From Limosilactobacillus caccae (GTDB taxonomy: Bacteria > Bacillota > Bacilli > Lactobacillales > Lactobacillaceae), in NCBI RefSeq assembly GCF_900156885.1, contig NZ_FTOY01000010.1:310001-374000 (forward strand): 64,000 nucleotides of DNA, written 5' to 3'. This document shows, in pieces, positions 31,102 to 39,698 of this stretch. A program made the position numbers and the translations under genes. Each line of letters begins with the position of its first letter. Position 1 is the stretch's first letter. Under the pieces are notes generated by a model, which did no database searches, was not told where the DNA came from, and worked only from the letters and a program-made list of their open reading frames with translations.

Positions 31102-32049
31102 TTATGCTTGTGGTTGGTGAAATTTAATTGGGATTAGGGCTGGCGTCACCTTTTCCTTCGGCGACTCAACCCGCTTCATCAAGGTCGCAATCAGTTCCTG
31201 GGCGAGTGCCGGGATCGGCTGGATGACCGTCGGCAAGAACGGGGCAATCCGTCTAATTAACTGGGAACCATCATAGCCGGTGATAAAGAAGTCCTTATTC
31301 ACCATCTGCCCGGCCTGCCGGTAGAGGTTATAAATGGTCAATGCTTGAACATCATTCGACGCTAAGACCCCATCGTATTTCCCCGGGAAGGTCGCCGCAA
31401 AGTCCAAATCCTGCAATGCCAAGGGTTCAAAACTCCGTCCCTGCTTTGTCAGGTAGTCCAACGCCCCCTGTATCCGGTTGATCGTTGGGGAAGCAGAGGT
31501 ATCTTCATCCACAATTACCGCTAAGCGCTTTACCTGGTGGTCGACCAAGTACTTGGCGGCTAATTGGCCTCCCTGGTAACTATCCGCTTGGACAATCGGA
31601 ATGTCATCGGCTAAGTACCGGTCAAAGGACACGATCGGCGCGCTAATCTGGTGGTATTCTTCAATATCGAGGTTGTGTGAACTGGAGATGATCCCGTCGA
31701 CCTGGTTGGCCAGGAGCATACTCAAGTATTCGTGTTCGATCTCCGGGTTTTCTGCAGACGACGCGATAATCGTCTTGTACCCCTGTTTGAACAGTTGGTG
31801 TTCGAGTTCGTTAGCCAGCTCGGCGAAAAATGGGTTAGTTAAATTAGGAAAGATCAGGCCGATAAACTTCGATGGCTTTCCCTGCATTGCTCGCGCAAGC
31901 GCGTTTGGCTGGTAATTTAGTTCACGCATTGCCGCATGAACTTTATCGATTGTCTTTTGGCTTAATGAACCGTAACTATTTATTACCCGCGACACCGTCG
32001 TCACGGAAACGCCGGCTAGCTGAGCAACATCTTTTAACTTAGCTACCAT
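31102..32049 (-). CDS. LacI family transcriptional regulator
   Basis: The 315-residue protein has the LacI headpiece KLKDVAQLAGVSVTTVSRVI with the hinge NALARAMQGK, then a periplasmic-binding-type sugar domain (IGLIFPNLTNPFFAELANEL, DGIISSSHNLDIEEY, GYDGS near the C-terminus). It would repress a sugar operon and respond to a carbohydrate or CcpA partner, but no sugar gene adjoins it; the closest genes are a LysM hydrolase and a small HTH protein, so its target is elsewhere or is the divergent hydrolase. Confidence 0.92.
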   Translation of the reverse strand: MVAKLKDVAQLAGVSVTTVSRVINSYGSLSQKTIDKVHAAMRELNYQPNALARAMQGKPSKFIGLIFPNLTNPFFAELANELEHQLFKQGYKTIIASSAENPEIEHEYLSMLLANQVDGIISSSHNLDIEEYHQISAPIVSFDRYLADDIPIVQADSYQGGQLAAKYLVDHQVKRLAVIVDEDTSASPTINRIQGALDYLTKQGRSFEPLALQDLDFAATFPGKYDGVLASNDVQALTIYNLYRQAGQMVNKDFFITGYDGSQLIRRIAPFLPTVIQPIPALAQELIATLMKRVESPKEKVTPALIPIKFHQPQA

Positions 32050-32304
32050 TTCAATACTCCCTTATCATTAAAATCGTTAAACTACCTTATTATAGCTTAA
32101 ATAGCGAACAAGTGGTGAAGTTTATTTTCAAAGTCAATTTACAGCAGGTAAAAATGCACTATAATTATATATGTTTGGCTTATCATTTGTTTTAAATGTT
32201 TTTCAATTGATAAAGTCCCGTAATAAATACGGCCAAATATTGACTTTATAATATTCTGAACAGCCGTTTTAAATGCAATCGCGGGAATTTACACTTTATT
32301 TCAA

Positions 32305-32333
32305 TTGACGCATGGGGGATTTAATGCTAGGTT
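32305..32333 (+). promoter_or_regulatory. probable promoter of the LysM hydrolase
   Basis: TTGACG, 17 bases, TAGGTT; this predicts a 5' leader of about 125 bases that is AT rich. The rest of the 418-base gap (32050-32467) holds the LacI promoter (TATAAT near 32093 on minus) and no other element that I can name. Confidence 0.4.
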
Positions 32334-32467
32334 ATTAATAGTTAAAATCTTTAGAACTTCTTAAACTTTTTTGCTTTTCCTTAGCATTTTAATTTAATAA
32401 ATGATTAATAAGCCACTTTAGCGTATGCTGTTTAAGAATTTTAAACTAGTCAAAGGAGTCTCTGCCA

Positions 32468-34237
32468 ATGAATCGTCCAACCAATATTGACCCATCCACC
32501 CATTTCAAGATGTACAAGAGCGGGAAGAAATGGATGTTCGCTGGGTTGACTGCTGTTACATTGTTAACCACTACTGGGGTTGTCGCCCACGCTGATAATA
32601 ACGCGACACAAGCACAACCAGTAGTTGCTACTAACTCAAATGCCACTTCTACTTCCAGTGACGCTACCAGTCAAAGCACAGCTGATAGCAGCACTGCCGC
32701 TCCCGCTTCTTCCGCTGTTGATACTAACAGTGCCGCTGCATCAGCAAGCACTGCTGCAAGTGCCAGCGATAGTCAAGCAGCTGAATCCGCTGCCCCTGCT
32801 CCGCAAAAGCAAGCTACTCCAGCTGCACCCAAGGCTAATGAAGCAGCCCCACAAGAAACCACTGACCTAAGCACACTCCACTTCAGCAACGGCGCTCACC
32901 AACAACAATTTATCCAAAGTGTTGCGCAAGGGGCAATTGATGGCTGGAACCAATACCGGGTATTGCCATCAATCACGGTCGCCCAAGCAATCGTTGAAAG
33001 TGGTTGGGGACGGTCAGGCCTTGCTACCAGCGCCCACAACCTTTTCGGGATTAAGGGGTCATACAACGGTAACTCTGTGACAATGCGGACACGGGAAGTT
33101 TACGGTGGCCGGAGCGTCTACGTTAACGCCAACTTCCGGAAGTACGCCAACAACTCAGAATCAGTTGCGGACCACGGTCGCTTCCTAGCGGTTAACCGTC
33201 GTTACGCCAACTTACTTGGTGACACCAACTATGCTTCAGTAGCAAGAAAGCTTCAACAAGATGGTTACGCTACTGACCCTAGTTATGCGCGGACATTGAT
33301 CAAATTTGTTCAAACCTACAACTTGAACCAACTGGATGCCGTTGCCCTGTCAGGCAAGGCAATCGTTAACAAACGGAACGACAACGCCCAAACTCCAGCA
33401 ACCAACTACACTGTTTCCAACACTGGTTACTACACAGTTAAGGGCGGCGATACCCTGTCACGGATTGCCAACAACTTCAGCACGACTGTTAATAAGTTGG
33501 CAGCCTTAAACGACATCCACAACGTTAACCGGATTTACGTTGGTCAACGCTTGCTCGTTCGGCAACCACAAACTGCCGCAACCAGCAACAACCACCAGGC
33601 AAACTCAAGTGCTGCTAAGCAAGAAACGGCCGCTACTAACACGGCTGCTGAGACTTACACCGTCAAGCGTGGCGACACCCTTTCTGGCATCGCCCACGAA
33701 TTTAACACGACGACTGCAAAGCTTGCCACTACTAACCACATCGCTAACCCGAACTTAATCCGGGTTGGTCAAGTACTAACTGTTCGTCAGGCGACTAACC
33801 AAGTTGCAACTCCTGCTGCTAAGCAAGAGTCAACTAAGCAAGAAACTGCTAAGACGACAAACAACACTAGTACTAGCCACCAGGTAAGCAGTGCGAAGAC
33901 TTATACTGTGAAGAGCGGTGACACCCTTTCTGGCATCGCCCACGAATTTAACACGACGACCGCAACCCTTGCGGCTACCAACCACATCGCTAACCCGAAC
34001 TTGATCCGGGTTGGTCAACAATTGCAAGTTAGTGGAACGGCCACCAGCAGTGTTCAGTCAACTAGCTACCGGCCAAGTGTTTCGAAGGCCACTAACCGGG
34101 GCACCTACGTTGTGCAAAGCGGCGACAACTTATCAAAGATCGCTGCCTACCACGGCCTCAACTGGCGGACAATCGCAGCAAAGAACAACCTGCAAAGTCC
34201 ATACACAATTTTCGTTGGTCAACACCTTTCACTCTAG
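32468..34237 (+). CDS. secreted glucosaminidase with four LysM domains
   Basis: The 589-residue protein starts [22 protein letters not shown], a KxYKxGKxW-type signal peptide with cleavage after VAHADN. A Ser/Thr/Ala-rich linker runs to about 140. The glucosaminidase domain (about 145-290) has [40 protein letters not shown] (the Glu of VESGWG is catalytic) and [11 protein letters not shown]. Four LysM repeats follow near 317, 395, 477 and 545. It hydrolyses peptidoglycan, likely in cell separation. LysM 2 and 3 are almost identical in DNA. Confidence 0.92.
   Translation: MNRPTNIDPSTHFKMYKSGKKWMFAGLTAVTLLTTTGVVAHADNNATQAQPVVATNSNATSTSSDATSQSTADSSTAAPASSAVDTNSAAASASTAASASDSQAAESAAPAPQKQATPAAPKANEAAPQETTDLSTLHFSNGAHQQQFIQSVAQGAIDGWNQYRVLPSITVAQAIVESGWGRSGLATSAHNLFGIKGSYNGNSVTMRTREVYGGRSVYVNANFRKYANNSESVADHGRFLAVNRRYANLLGDTNYASVARKLQQDGYATDPSYARTLIKFVQTYNLNQLDAVALSGKAIVNKRNDNAQTPATNYTVSNTGYYTVKGGDTLSRIANNFSTTVNKLAALNDIHNVNRIYVGQRLLVRQPQTAATSNNHQANSSAAKQETAATNTAAETYTVKRGDTLSGIAHEFNTTTAKLATTNHIANPNLIRVGQVLTVRQATNQVATPAAKQESTKQETAKTTNNTSTSHQVSSAKTYTVKSGDTLSGIAHEFNTTTATLAATNHIANPNLIRVGQQLQVSGTATSSVQSTSYRPSVSKATNRGTYVVQSGDNLSKIAAYHGLNWRTIAAKNNLQSPYTIFVGQHLSL
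33655..34024 (+). repeat. near-identical direct repeat of LysM-coding DNA
   Basis: The DNA encoding LysM 2 (33655-33780) and LysM 3 (33900-34024) matches almost base for base, beginning CTTACACCGT/CTTATACTGT and GGTGACACCCTTTCTGGCAT. This marks a recent duplication and a site where domain number can change. Confidence 0.75.
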
Positions 34238-34270
34238 TTACTAGCGGATAATTAATTTAATATTAAATTA

Positions 34271-34310
34271 AAGCAAAAGTAGGTGAGATTTACCTACTTT
34301 TTGCTTTTTT
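34271..34310 (+). terminator. terminator of the LysM hydrolase
   Basis: AAGCAAAAGTAGGT pairs with ACCTACTTTTTGCTT, followed by T-run. Confidence 0.85.
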
Positions 34311-34403
34311 TGTTTTAAATAGGTCATAATTTGGTTTAGAATAGAAGTAAGCAGTTTATTATTAATATTCACGAGCTACAACTAGGGAGTTTAAAGAAAG
34401 TAA

Positions 34404-34721
34404 GTGGTATTTATTGTGGTAAACCGTCGGACGACTGATATTCCAAATGTGAACAAGATCAGTCAATTATTTAAGCTGCTTGGTAATCCCAAGCGATTAC
34501 AGTTGCTTTACTTGCTCATCCAGCATTCGATGAGCGTATCAGAAATTAGTATGAAGTTGAATTGGGAACAATCGGGGGTTTCTCACCAACTGCAACTATT
34601 GCGCAAATATAACCTAGTACAACAACGGCGCGAGGGGAAGACCGTGATCTACCATCTGGAGGATCCACAGGTCATGACTTTAATTGCCGATGTTTTAAGT
34701 CATGCTGAAAAGATTATTTAA
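34404..34721 (+). CDS. ArsR family regulator
   Basis: A 105-residue winged-helix protein: NKISQLFKLLGNPKRLQLLY, the recognition helix region SVSEISMKLNWEQSGVSHQL and the wing VQQRREGKTVIYHLEDPQV. No metal-binding ELCVCDL motif is present, so it is not a canonical arsenic or cadmium sensor. It starts at GTG; an internal GTG (MVNRRTT) is an equally possible start. No metal transporter adjoins it. Confidence 0.88.
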   Translation: MVFIVVNRRTTDIPNVNKISQLFKLLGNPKRLQLLYLLIQHSMSVSEISMKLNWEQSGVSHQLQLLRKYNLVQQRREGKTVIYHLEDPQVMTLIADVLSHAEKII

Positions 34722-34758
34722 TGTGAATATTAATTGGGTTCCCCCAATTGTTTAACAA

Positions 34759-34821
34759 AAAGAAGGACGTTTAGAAATACACACTAAGATAGTTTAGTGG
34801 CGATTTCTAAGCGTCCTTCTT
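34759..34821. terminator. long bidirectional terminator
   Basis: AGAAGGACGTTTAGAAAT pairs with ATTTCTAAGCGTCCTTCT around a 25-base loop, between convergent genes. Confidence 0.8.
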
Positions 34822-34823
34822 GC

Positions 34824-35060
34824 TTACTTAACAAAGTGGAGTTGGAAGTCATCGCAATCCAAGACTCCCTTGACGACTACGGCCTCCCCATCGTGGAATT
34901 GGTCCTGATCAAGCCAGAAGCCTAGGTGGGCATGCCCATAAAATTTAAAGTCATAGTGCGGTGCAACATCATCATTATGGATCCGCATGACGCCCTGGCT
35001 GCCATCGGAACACTTTATTGTCTGTGATTGATTATTATTGTGAACATAAACAGTTGTCAC
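34824..35060 (-). CDS. hypothetical small beta-rich protein
   Basis: The start is GTG at 35060 (MTTVYVHNNNQS), six bases after GGAGGTG; 78 residues. It appears all-beta (GVMRIHNDDVAPHYDFKFYG, GEAVVVKGVLDCDDFQLHF) with no signal or membrane span. Not recognised. It stands alone between two strong terminators. Confidence 0.65.
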   Translation of the reverse strand: MTTVYVHNNNQSQTIKCSDGSQGVMRIHNDDVAPHYDFKFYGHAHLGFWLDQDQFHDGEAVVVKGVLDCDDFQLHFVK

Positions 35061-35141
35061 TTTTAACACCTCCACTTTTATTATACCGCTCTTTTTTGGT
35101 ACACCAAAAATATTTTTAGTTATCAGCGAATTAATCCGCCA

Positions 35142-35182
35142 AAAAAGCCCTTATTGACCGTCCTGGCCAATAAGGGCTTTTT
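35142..35182 (-). terminator. terminator of the ABC exporter operon
   Basis: AAAGCCCTTATTG pairs with CAATAAGGGCTTT plus T-run, directly after the fusion-gene stop. Confidence 0.85.
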
Positions 35183-35184
35183 AG

Positions 35185-37167
35185 TTAGTCTGCCGCTAGG
35201 GCATCGATTGGATTCAACTTTGCAGCGCGCCGGGCTGGTAACAGGGCGGCGATGAACGAAATCACAATTGCAATTACGATTGCAAAGATTACGTTCCCTG
35301 CTGTTATTTGAACAATGTTGTACTTAATCAACCCGTATAGGGCGTGGTTAATGGCGGCGGTCGTAATTGCGACGATCACCAGCGCCAATACCGCGGAAAA
35401 CAGCCCGATGAAGACTGATTCCGACGTAAACAGGCGGCGAATATCTTTCTTCCGCTCACCAAGCGCCCGCAGGATCCCAATTTCCTTTGTCCGTTCGGAA
35501 ACCGACATGTACATCGTCACGATAATCATCAAGGCGGAAACCAAGAGCGAGATTCCCGCAATTGCGGCGAGAACGGTCGAGGCTAAACTAACGTAAGTAT
35601 TAACCGTCTTAAGCACCGACCCAACGGTAATCGAACTCAGGATCCGTTTACCGTTTTGGTCGCGCAAGTTATTGATCTTATCACTAACCCCTTGCACGCC
35701 CTCCAGGTTCTTCGCATAGACCGTCACGAAGTTGGCCTGGGTCGTTGCATTAGCGGCCCGCAAGATCTTCTTCATCGTCTGGTAGCTGATGGACGTCACT
35801 GCACTCGGCCCATCGGCGATCCCGGAGACCGTAAATTTCGCATTGACCGGAACGGGATTATTATCCTTATCCAGCCAGTTAAAGTTCAACTCGACTGACT
35901 TCCCGACAATTTTCTTGTAATCCTTTGCGTTGGTCAGCTGGATCGCCTGCTGCTTTGTCAGCAGGATTTCATCCTTTCCTGGCTTATGCCCCTGCTTAAT
36001 TGCATCTTCAGTGACCGCGTTGGTCCACGTATTCATCGAAGTGCCGCTTTGCTTAGTGTCCTTGTACTTTAGCTGGTAGGCACTAACCATGATTCCCTGT
36101 TGGACCGATGATACCCCATCGAGTTTTTCCAGCCGTTTTACATTCTTTTCACTGATCATCATCGTCTGCGGGTTGGACATCATCGTCTGGCCCATTGATG
36201 ACTGAATCTGTTCCTGGGTCATCTTTTTCCCGGTTGGGTTCTTAAAAACCGTCACCGACCGGGGGTTGGCCAGGGAGTTAATCTGGTCTTGGATATAACC
36301 ATTGATCCCGTTGCCAAGGCCGCTGAACAAGAGCACGGCAAAAATCCCAATCGCCGTCCCCAGCATAATCAATGAGTTCCGCCAAAAATTATACATCAGG
36401 TGCTTAAATGCTGTCCGGTAACTCGCTGTGGCCGGTAAGACTTGCGGCGTAATCTTGGTTGGGGTTTCCGGCAACGGGTAGGCAGGATGGAGGCGCTCAT
36501 CACCATCGATCTTCCCATCCGCCAGGTGGACAATCCGCGTCCCACTATCCGCAACTTCTTGGGAGTGGGTAACCGCAATCACCAATTTACCGTCTTTGGC
36601 GATGTTGTCCAATAGTGCCAGGACTTCCTTTGTGTTTTCAGCATCTAGGGCCCCGGTTGGCTCATCAGCAATGATTATCTGCGGGTCACTTGCTAGCGCC
36701 CGGGCGATTGCCACCCGTTGCTTTTGCCCACCAGATAGGTGGTTCGGGTGCTTTTTCACCTGTTCACTCAAGCCAACCTGGTCGAGGAGCTTAAGAGCCC
36801 GCTCGCGCCGTTCATCTTTATTGAGGGTGGTCATATCAAGGGCCACGAGCACATTATCCAGGACTGTAAGGTGGGAGATCAGGTTATACGACTGGTAGAT
36901 GTACCCAACCGTTGCCCGCCGATAGCTATCTAACTGTTTTTCCTTATGGTGGTCAAGCAGCTGCCCATTGACTAATACTTCACCTGTAAAGTCCCGGTCA
37001 AGCCCACCAATGATGTTCATCAGCGTTGACTTACCGCCACCGGATTCACCAAGGATTGATATAAATTCGCTGCGTTCAAATTGAAGGTCAATTCCCTTCA
37101 AAACCGGGAATTCCTCTTTATCCAGGTAGTAAGACTTATGGATGTTTTTTAATTCTAAAAAAGCCAT
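35185..37167 (-). CDS. MacB-like ABC transporter, fused ATPase and FtsX permease
   Basis: The 660-residue protein has an N-terminal ATPase (Walker A GESGGGKST, signature LSGGQKQRVAIARAL, Walker B IIIADEPTGALD) to about residue 230, and a FtsX-type permease from about 270: one span (LIMLGTAIGIFAVLLFSGLG), a large extracellular domain with a MacB periplasmic-like fold (about 300-510), and three C-terminal spans ending RRAAKLNPIDALAAD. Such mechanotransmission-type transporters act on peptides, antibiotics or siderophores outside the membrane. It is the last gene of a TetR-led operon with a second, split ABC unit. Confidence 0.92.
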   Translation of the reverse strand: MAFLELKNIHKSYYLDKEEFPVLKGIDLQFERSEFISILGESGGGKSTLMNIIGGLDRDFTGEVLVNGQLLDHHKEKQLDSYRRATVGYIYQSYNLISHLTVLDNVLVALDMTTLNKDERRERALKLLDQVGLSEQVKKHPNHLSGGQKQRVAIARALASDPQIIIADEPTGALDAENTKEVLALLDNIAKDGKLVIAVTHSQEVADSGTRIVHLADGKIDGDERLHPAYPLPETPTKITPQVLPATASYRTAFKHLMYNFWRNSLIMLGTAIGIFAVLLFSGLGNGINGYIQDQINSLANPRSVTVFKNPTGKKMTQEQIQSSMGQTMMSNPQTMMISEKNVKRLEKLDGVSSVQQGIMVSAYQLKYKDTKQSGTSMNTWTNAVTEDAIKQGHKPGKDEILLTKQQAIQLTNAKDYKKIVGKSVELNFNWLDKDNNPVPVNAKFTVSGIADGPSAVTSISYQTMKKILRAANATTQANFVTVYAKNLEGVQGVSDKINNLRDQNGKRILSSITVGSVLKTVNTYVSLASTVLAAIAGISLLVSALMIIVTMYMSVSERTKEIGILRALGERKKDIRRLFTSESVFIGLFSAVLALVIVAITTAAINHALYGLIKYNIVQITAGNVIFAIVIAIVISFIAALLPARRAAKLNPIDALAAD

Positions 37168-37255
37168 CGTATCCTCCCCGTTTTTTACTTATTTTTAATA
37201 ATTATATCAATCCCACCCGGCGGTCGCTAATATCAAGCTTCTTCTTTAGATTTAT

Positions 37256-37951
37256 TTATACTATTGCCTGGGAAATATCATCCTTTAGCGTTAGTTTACC
37301 ATCAGTCAATTCGTAGATATTATCGGCAAAGTCACATAACCGAAGGTCGTGCGTTACCACAATTACCGCCTTGTTTTCCTTCTTTGCCAGGTCCTGGAAT
37401 AACTTTCCAACTACCTTAACCAGGTCACTATCAAGGGCCGCCGTCGGTTCATCCGCCAGGACAATCTGGGGATTCGTGTACAGCGCCCGGGCAATCGCTA
37501 CCCGTTGGTTTTGTCCCCCGGATAGTTCACCCGGATACTGTTTTAGTAACTGCTTGATCTTTAATTCTTGCATTAACTGGTCAAGCTGGTCAGCGGAAAG
37601 GTTCCCCGTCTTCTTAATCTTATCAACGAGCTTAAATTGCTCGGCAACATTAAGGTAGGGCAACAAACTGTAGGACTGGAGGATAAAGCCAATTTTTTCT
37701 AACCGTAACTTATCCTTTTTCTTTGGCGACATTTGCCGAATGTCAACGCCGTCGATCAACACTTCCCCTTCAGTCGGTGTTTGTAGCCCCCCGGCGATCG
37801 TCAAGAAGGTACTCTTCCCCGAACCAGATGGCCCGATAATTAAGTTCATCACCCCGGCCTCCGCCGTAAAGTTGACATCCTTTAGTACGTGAACCCGGCT
37901 GATGCCTTCACCATAGTACTTATTAATGTTACGTAATTCCATCATTGCCAT
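37256..37951 (-). CDS. ABC transporter ATPase (LolD/MacB type)
   Basis: The 231-residue ATPase has Walker A GPSGSGKST, signature LSGGQNQRVAIARAL, Walker B IVLADEPTAALD and the switch His in VVTHDLRLC. It pairs with the FtsX-type permease 12 bases upstream and is followed by the fusion transporter 88 bases later. Confidence 0.93.
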   Translation of the reverse strand: MAMMELRNINKYYGEGISRVHVLKDVNFTAEAGVMNLIIGPSGSGKSTFLTIAGGLQTPTEGEVLIDGVDIRQMSPKKKDKLRLEKIGFILQSYSLLPYLNVAEQFKLVDKIKKTGNLSADQLDQLMQELKIKQLLKQYPGELSGGQNQRVAIARALYTNPQIVLADEPTAALDSDLVKVVGKLFQDLAKKENKAVIVVTHDLRLCDFADNIYELTDGKLTLKDDISQAIV

Positions 37952-37963
37952 TGCTAATTCCCC

Positions 37964-39022
37964 CTAATTTAACGCCTTCACTGGGTCAATCTTTACAATC
38001 ATCCGAACTGGTAATAATGCCCCGACCATTCCGAGAATAATCAGACCAGCAGCCATCAAGACAACTAACGGCCAGTTCATTACAACTGGTACTGACATTG
38101 GAATCGCCAGTTTCGTAACTAACGTCAAGACAAGTCCACCAAGGACACCGCCAACCATTAACATAATTGACTGGGTAATCGTCGCTAGAACGAGGTGCCG
38201 CGCTGGAATCCCTTGTGCCCGCATTACTGCGTAGTGGCTGATCTTTTGCATCGTGAGGATGTAAAGGAAGACCGCAATGACGATTAACGAGATAACCATT
38301 AAGAAGCCGATCATAAATGCGAACGTATTGTTCTGTGCTGAGTAACCCGGCAACTTATTGATAAATTGCTCGGCAGTGTAGTGTTGTAGCTTTGGGTAAT
38401 CCTTCTTGTTAAGGTCCTTGTCAGAAAAGACCCCGCTAGCAACTGCCTGGGAGTTTAAGCCCCGCAGTTCCCGCCAAGTAGGAAGGTCACCGTAGACAAT
38501 CGAGGCAACGCTGTACTTCGCATCATTAACGAAGCCAACGATCTTATACTTTGTCTTTCCGGAATTAAGGGTCACCTTATCGCCAAGTTGGTAGCCGTAC
38601 TTCTTCAAGCCTTCATCGACAACTACCTCATGACTATTGCGTGCCCGGTGTCCGCTCGTCAACTTAATCTTTTCCCGGGAAATAAATTGCTTATCATCAA
38701 GACCGATGAACTGGATACTTTCCTTGCTAGCACCCTTACTCTTGATGACCGCCGGTGTCTGACCGACAAGCGCCGTGTGATCACGGTCCGTACTTGGCAA
38801 CTGGTCCTTTGTAATCAGTGACTGGCCTAAACTATCATTACTATTTTTGTTCAGGAAAACCGTTTCGGTTCCCCATTCCTTGACAGCTGCATCATTTTCA
38901 TTCTGCAAGCCCAGCATCATCCCCATTAAAAAGAACATCAGGTAACTGATTAAGACAATCATGGCGACAATCAAGCCATAGTGAAGCTTTTCGTGCTTCA
39001 TTTCCTTTAATGCTAAAAACAT
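37964..39022 (-). CDS. FtsX-type ABC permease
   Basis: The 352-residue protein has one N-terminal span (LIVAMIVLISYLMFFLMGMM), an extracellular domain (about 45-235) and three C-terminal spans with MRAQGIPARHLVLATITQSI and the ending LPVRMIVKIDPVKALN typical of FtsX/MacB permeases. It forms a transporter with the next ATPase. It follows the TetR gene by 16 bases. Confidence 0.92.
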   Translation of the reverse strand: MFLALKEMKHEKLHYGLIVAMIVLISYLMFFLMGMMLGLQNENDAAVKEWGTETVFLNKNSNDSLGQSLITKDQLPSTDRDHTALVGQTPAVIKSKGASKESIQFIGLDDKQFISREKIKLTSGHRARNSHEVVVDEGLKKYGYQLGDKVTLNSGKTKYKIVGFVNDAKYSVASIVYGDLPTWRELRGLNSQAVASGVFSDKDLNKKDYPKLQHYTAEQFINKLPGYSAQNNTFAFMIGFLMVISLIVIAVFLYILTMQKISHYAVMRAQGIPARHLVLATITQSIMLMVGGVLGGLVLTLVTKLAIPMSVPVVMNWPLVVLMAAGLIILGMVGALLPVRMIVKIDPVKALN

Positions 39023-39038
39023 TATAATCCCCCTACCA

Positions 39039-39545
39039 TTACAGTAATTTTTGCAAAGCTTTTCTTAACCGGTCCAACGCTGCTGTAGCATTAGCTGGAT
39101 CAAGAAGACACCCCTTAATCGTCTCGTGAATAAGGACCATCACTGCCCATTCCTGAGCACTGTGGATTTTAATTTCGACTGGTGGACGATTTACCAATCC
39201 CTCGTTTGTCTTAAAATGAAGCCGGATAAGGTCGCGGTAAGGGCTCCCGTTGATCCCCGTAACGAACTCTTGAACCTGCTGGACATAATCAGCCGCGCTA
39301 AGGAGGTGGTCAGTACGCGTAATTGGCACATGAATATCTTGAATTGCTGTCCGGTACAAGTATTTATACGCATCCGTCAGATCGGCAAAGTACTTATAAA
39401 AGGCTCCCCGGGCAATTCCAGCATCCGCTACTATCCGCGCAACTTGGGCGTCTGCAAGGGTATGCCGGCTAAACTCATTCAACAAAGCCGTCGTAACATG
39501 CTGTTTTTTTGCTGGACTTAAGTTTTCAAATGTAGAACTTGGCAT
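39039..39545 (-). CDS. TetR/AcrR family regulator of the ABC operon
   Basis: The 168-residue protein has the TetR helix-turn-helix HTLADAQVARIVADAGIARG followed by AFYKYFADLTDAYKYLY, the canonical motif in which Tyr-Lys-Tyr-Phe closes the recognition helix. The C-terminal part is a small ligand pocket. It is the first gene of the ABC operon, so it likely represses it and is itself autoregulated through the two palindromes just upstream. Confidence 0.92.
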   Translation of the reverse strand: MPSSTFENLSPAKKQHVTTALLNEFSRHTLADAQVARIVADAGIARGAFYKYFADLTDAYKYLYRTAIQDIHVPITRTDHLLSAADYVQQVQEFVTGINGSPYRDLIRLHFKTNEGLVNRPPVEIKIHSAQEWAVMVLIHETIKGCLLDPANATAALDRLRKALQKLL

Positions 39546-39564
39546 TTTATCTCCTCACTTCCAA

Positions 39565-39579
39565 GTGACACCGTGTCAC
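39565..39579. promoter_or_regulatory. TetR operator 1 (perfect palindrome)
   Basis: GTGACACCGTGTCAC lies 20 bases before the regulator ATG. It matches a second copy 45 bases away. TetR regulators bind such 15-bp inverted repeats. Confidence 0.75.
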
Positions 39580-39609
39580 CAAATCTTCGCCATAACTTTA
39601 CCACCAAAA

Positions 39610-39624
39610 GTGACACCGTGTCAA
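39610..39624. promoter_or_regulatory. TetR operator 2 overlapping the -35 box
   Basis: GTGACACCGTGTCAA; on the minus strand its end forms TTGACA, a consensus -35, with TAAAGT near the -10 position. Binding here would block RNA polymerase. The plus-strand LtaS-like gene starts 75 bases beyond it. Confidence 0.75.
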
Positions 39625-39698
39625 CTGTAAAACTAGTTATCTTACTTTGTTCGCGGTATACTTTAATTAGTTAACTTTGCAATACAGGAGTTTTTTCA

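Noticed and set aside
34404-34721. ArsR-type protein as a metal sensor
   Set aside because: The Cys motif in the recognition helix region is absent and no metal transporter adjoins it.
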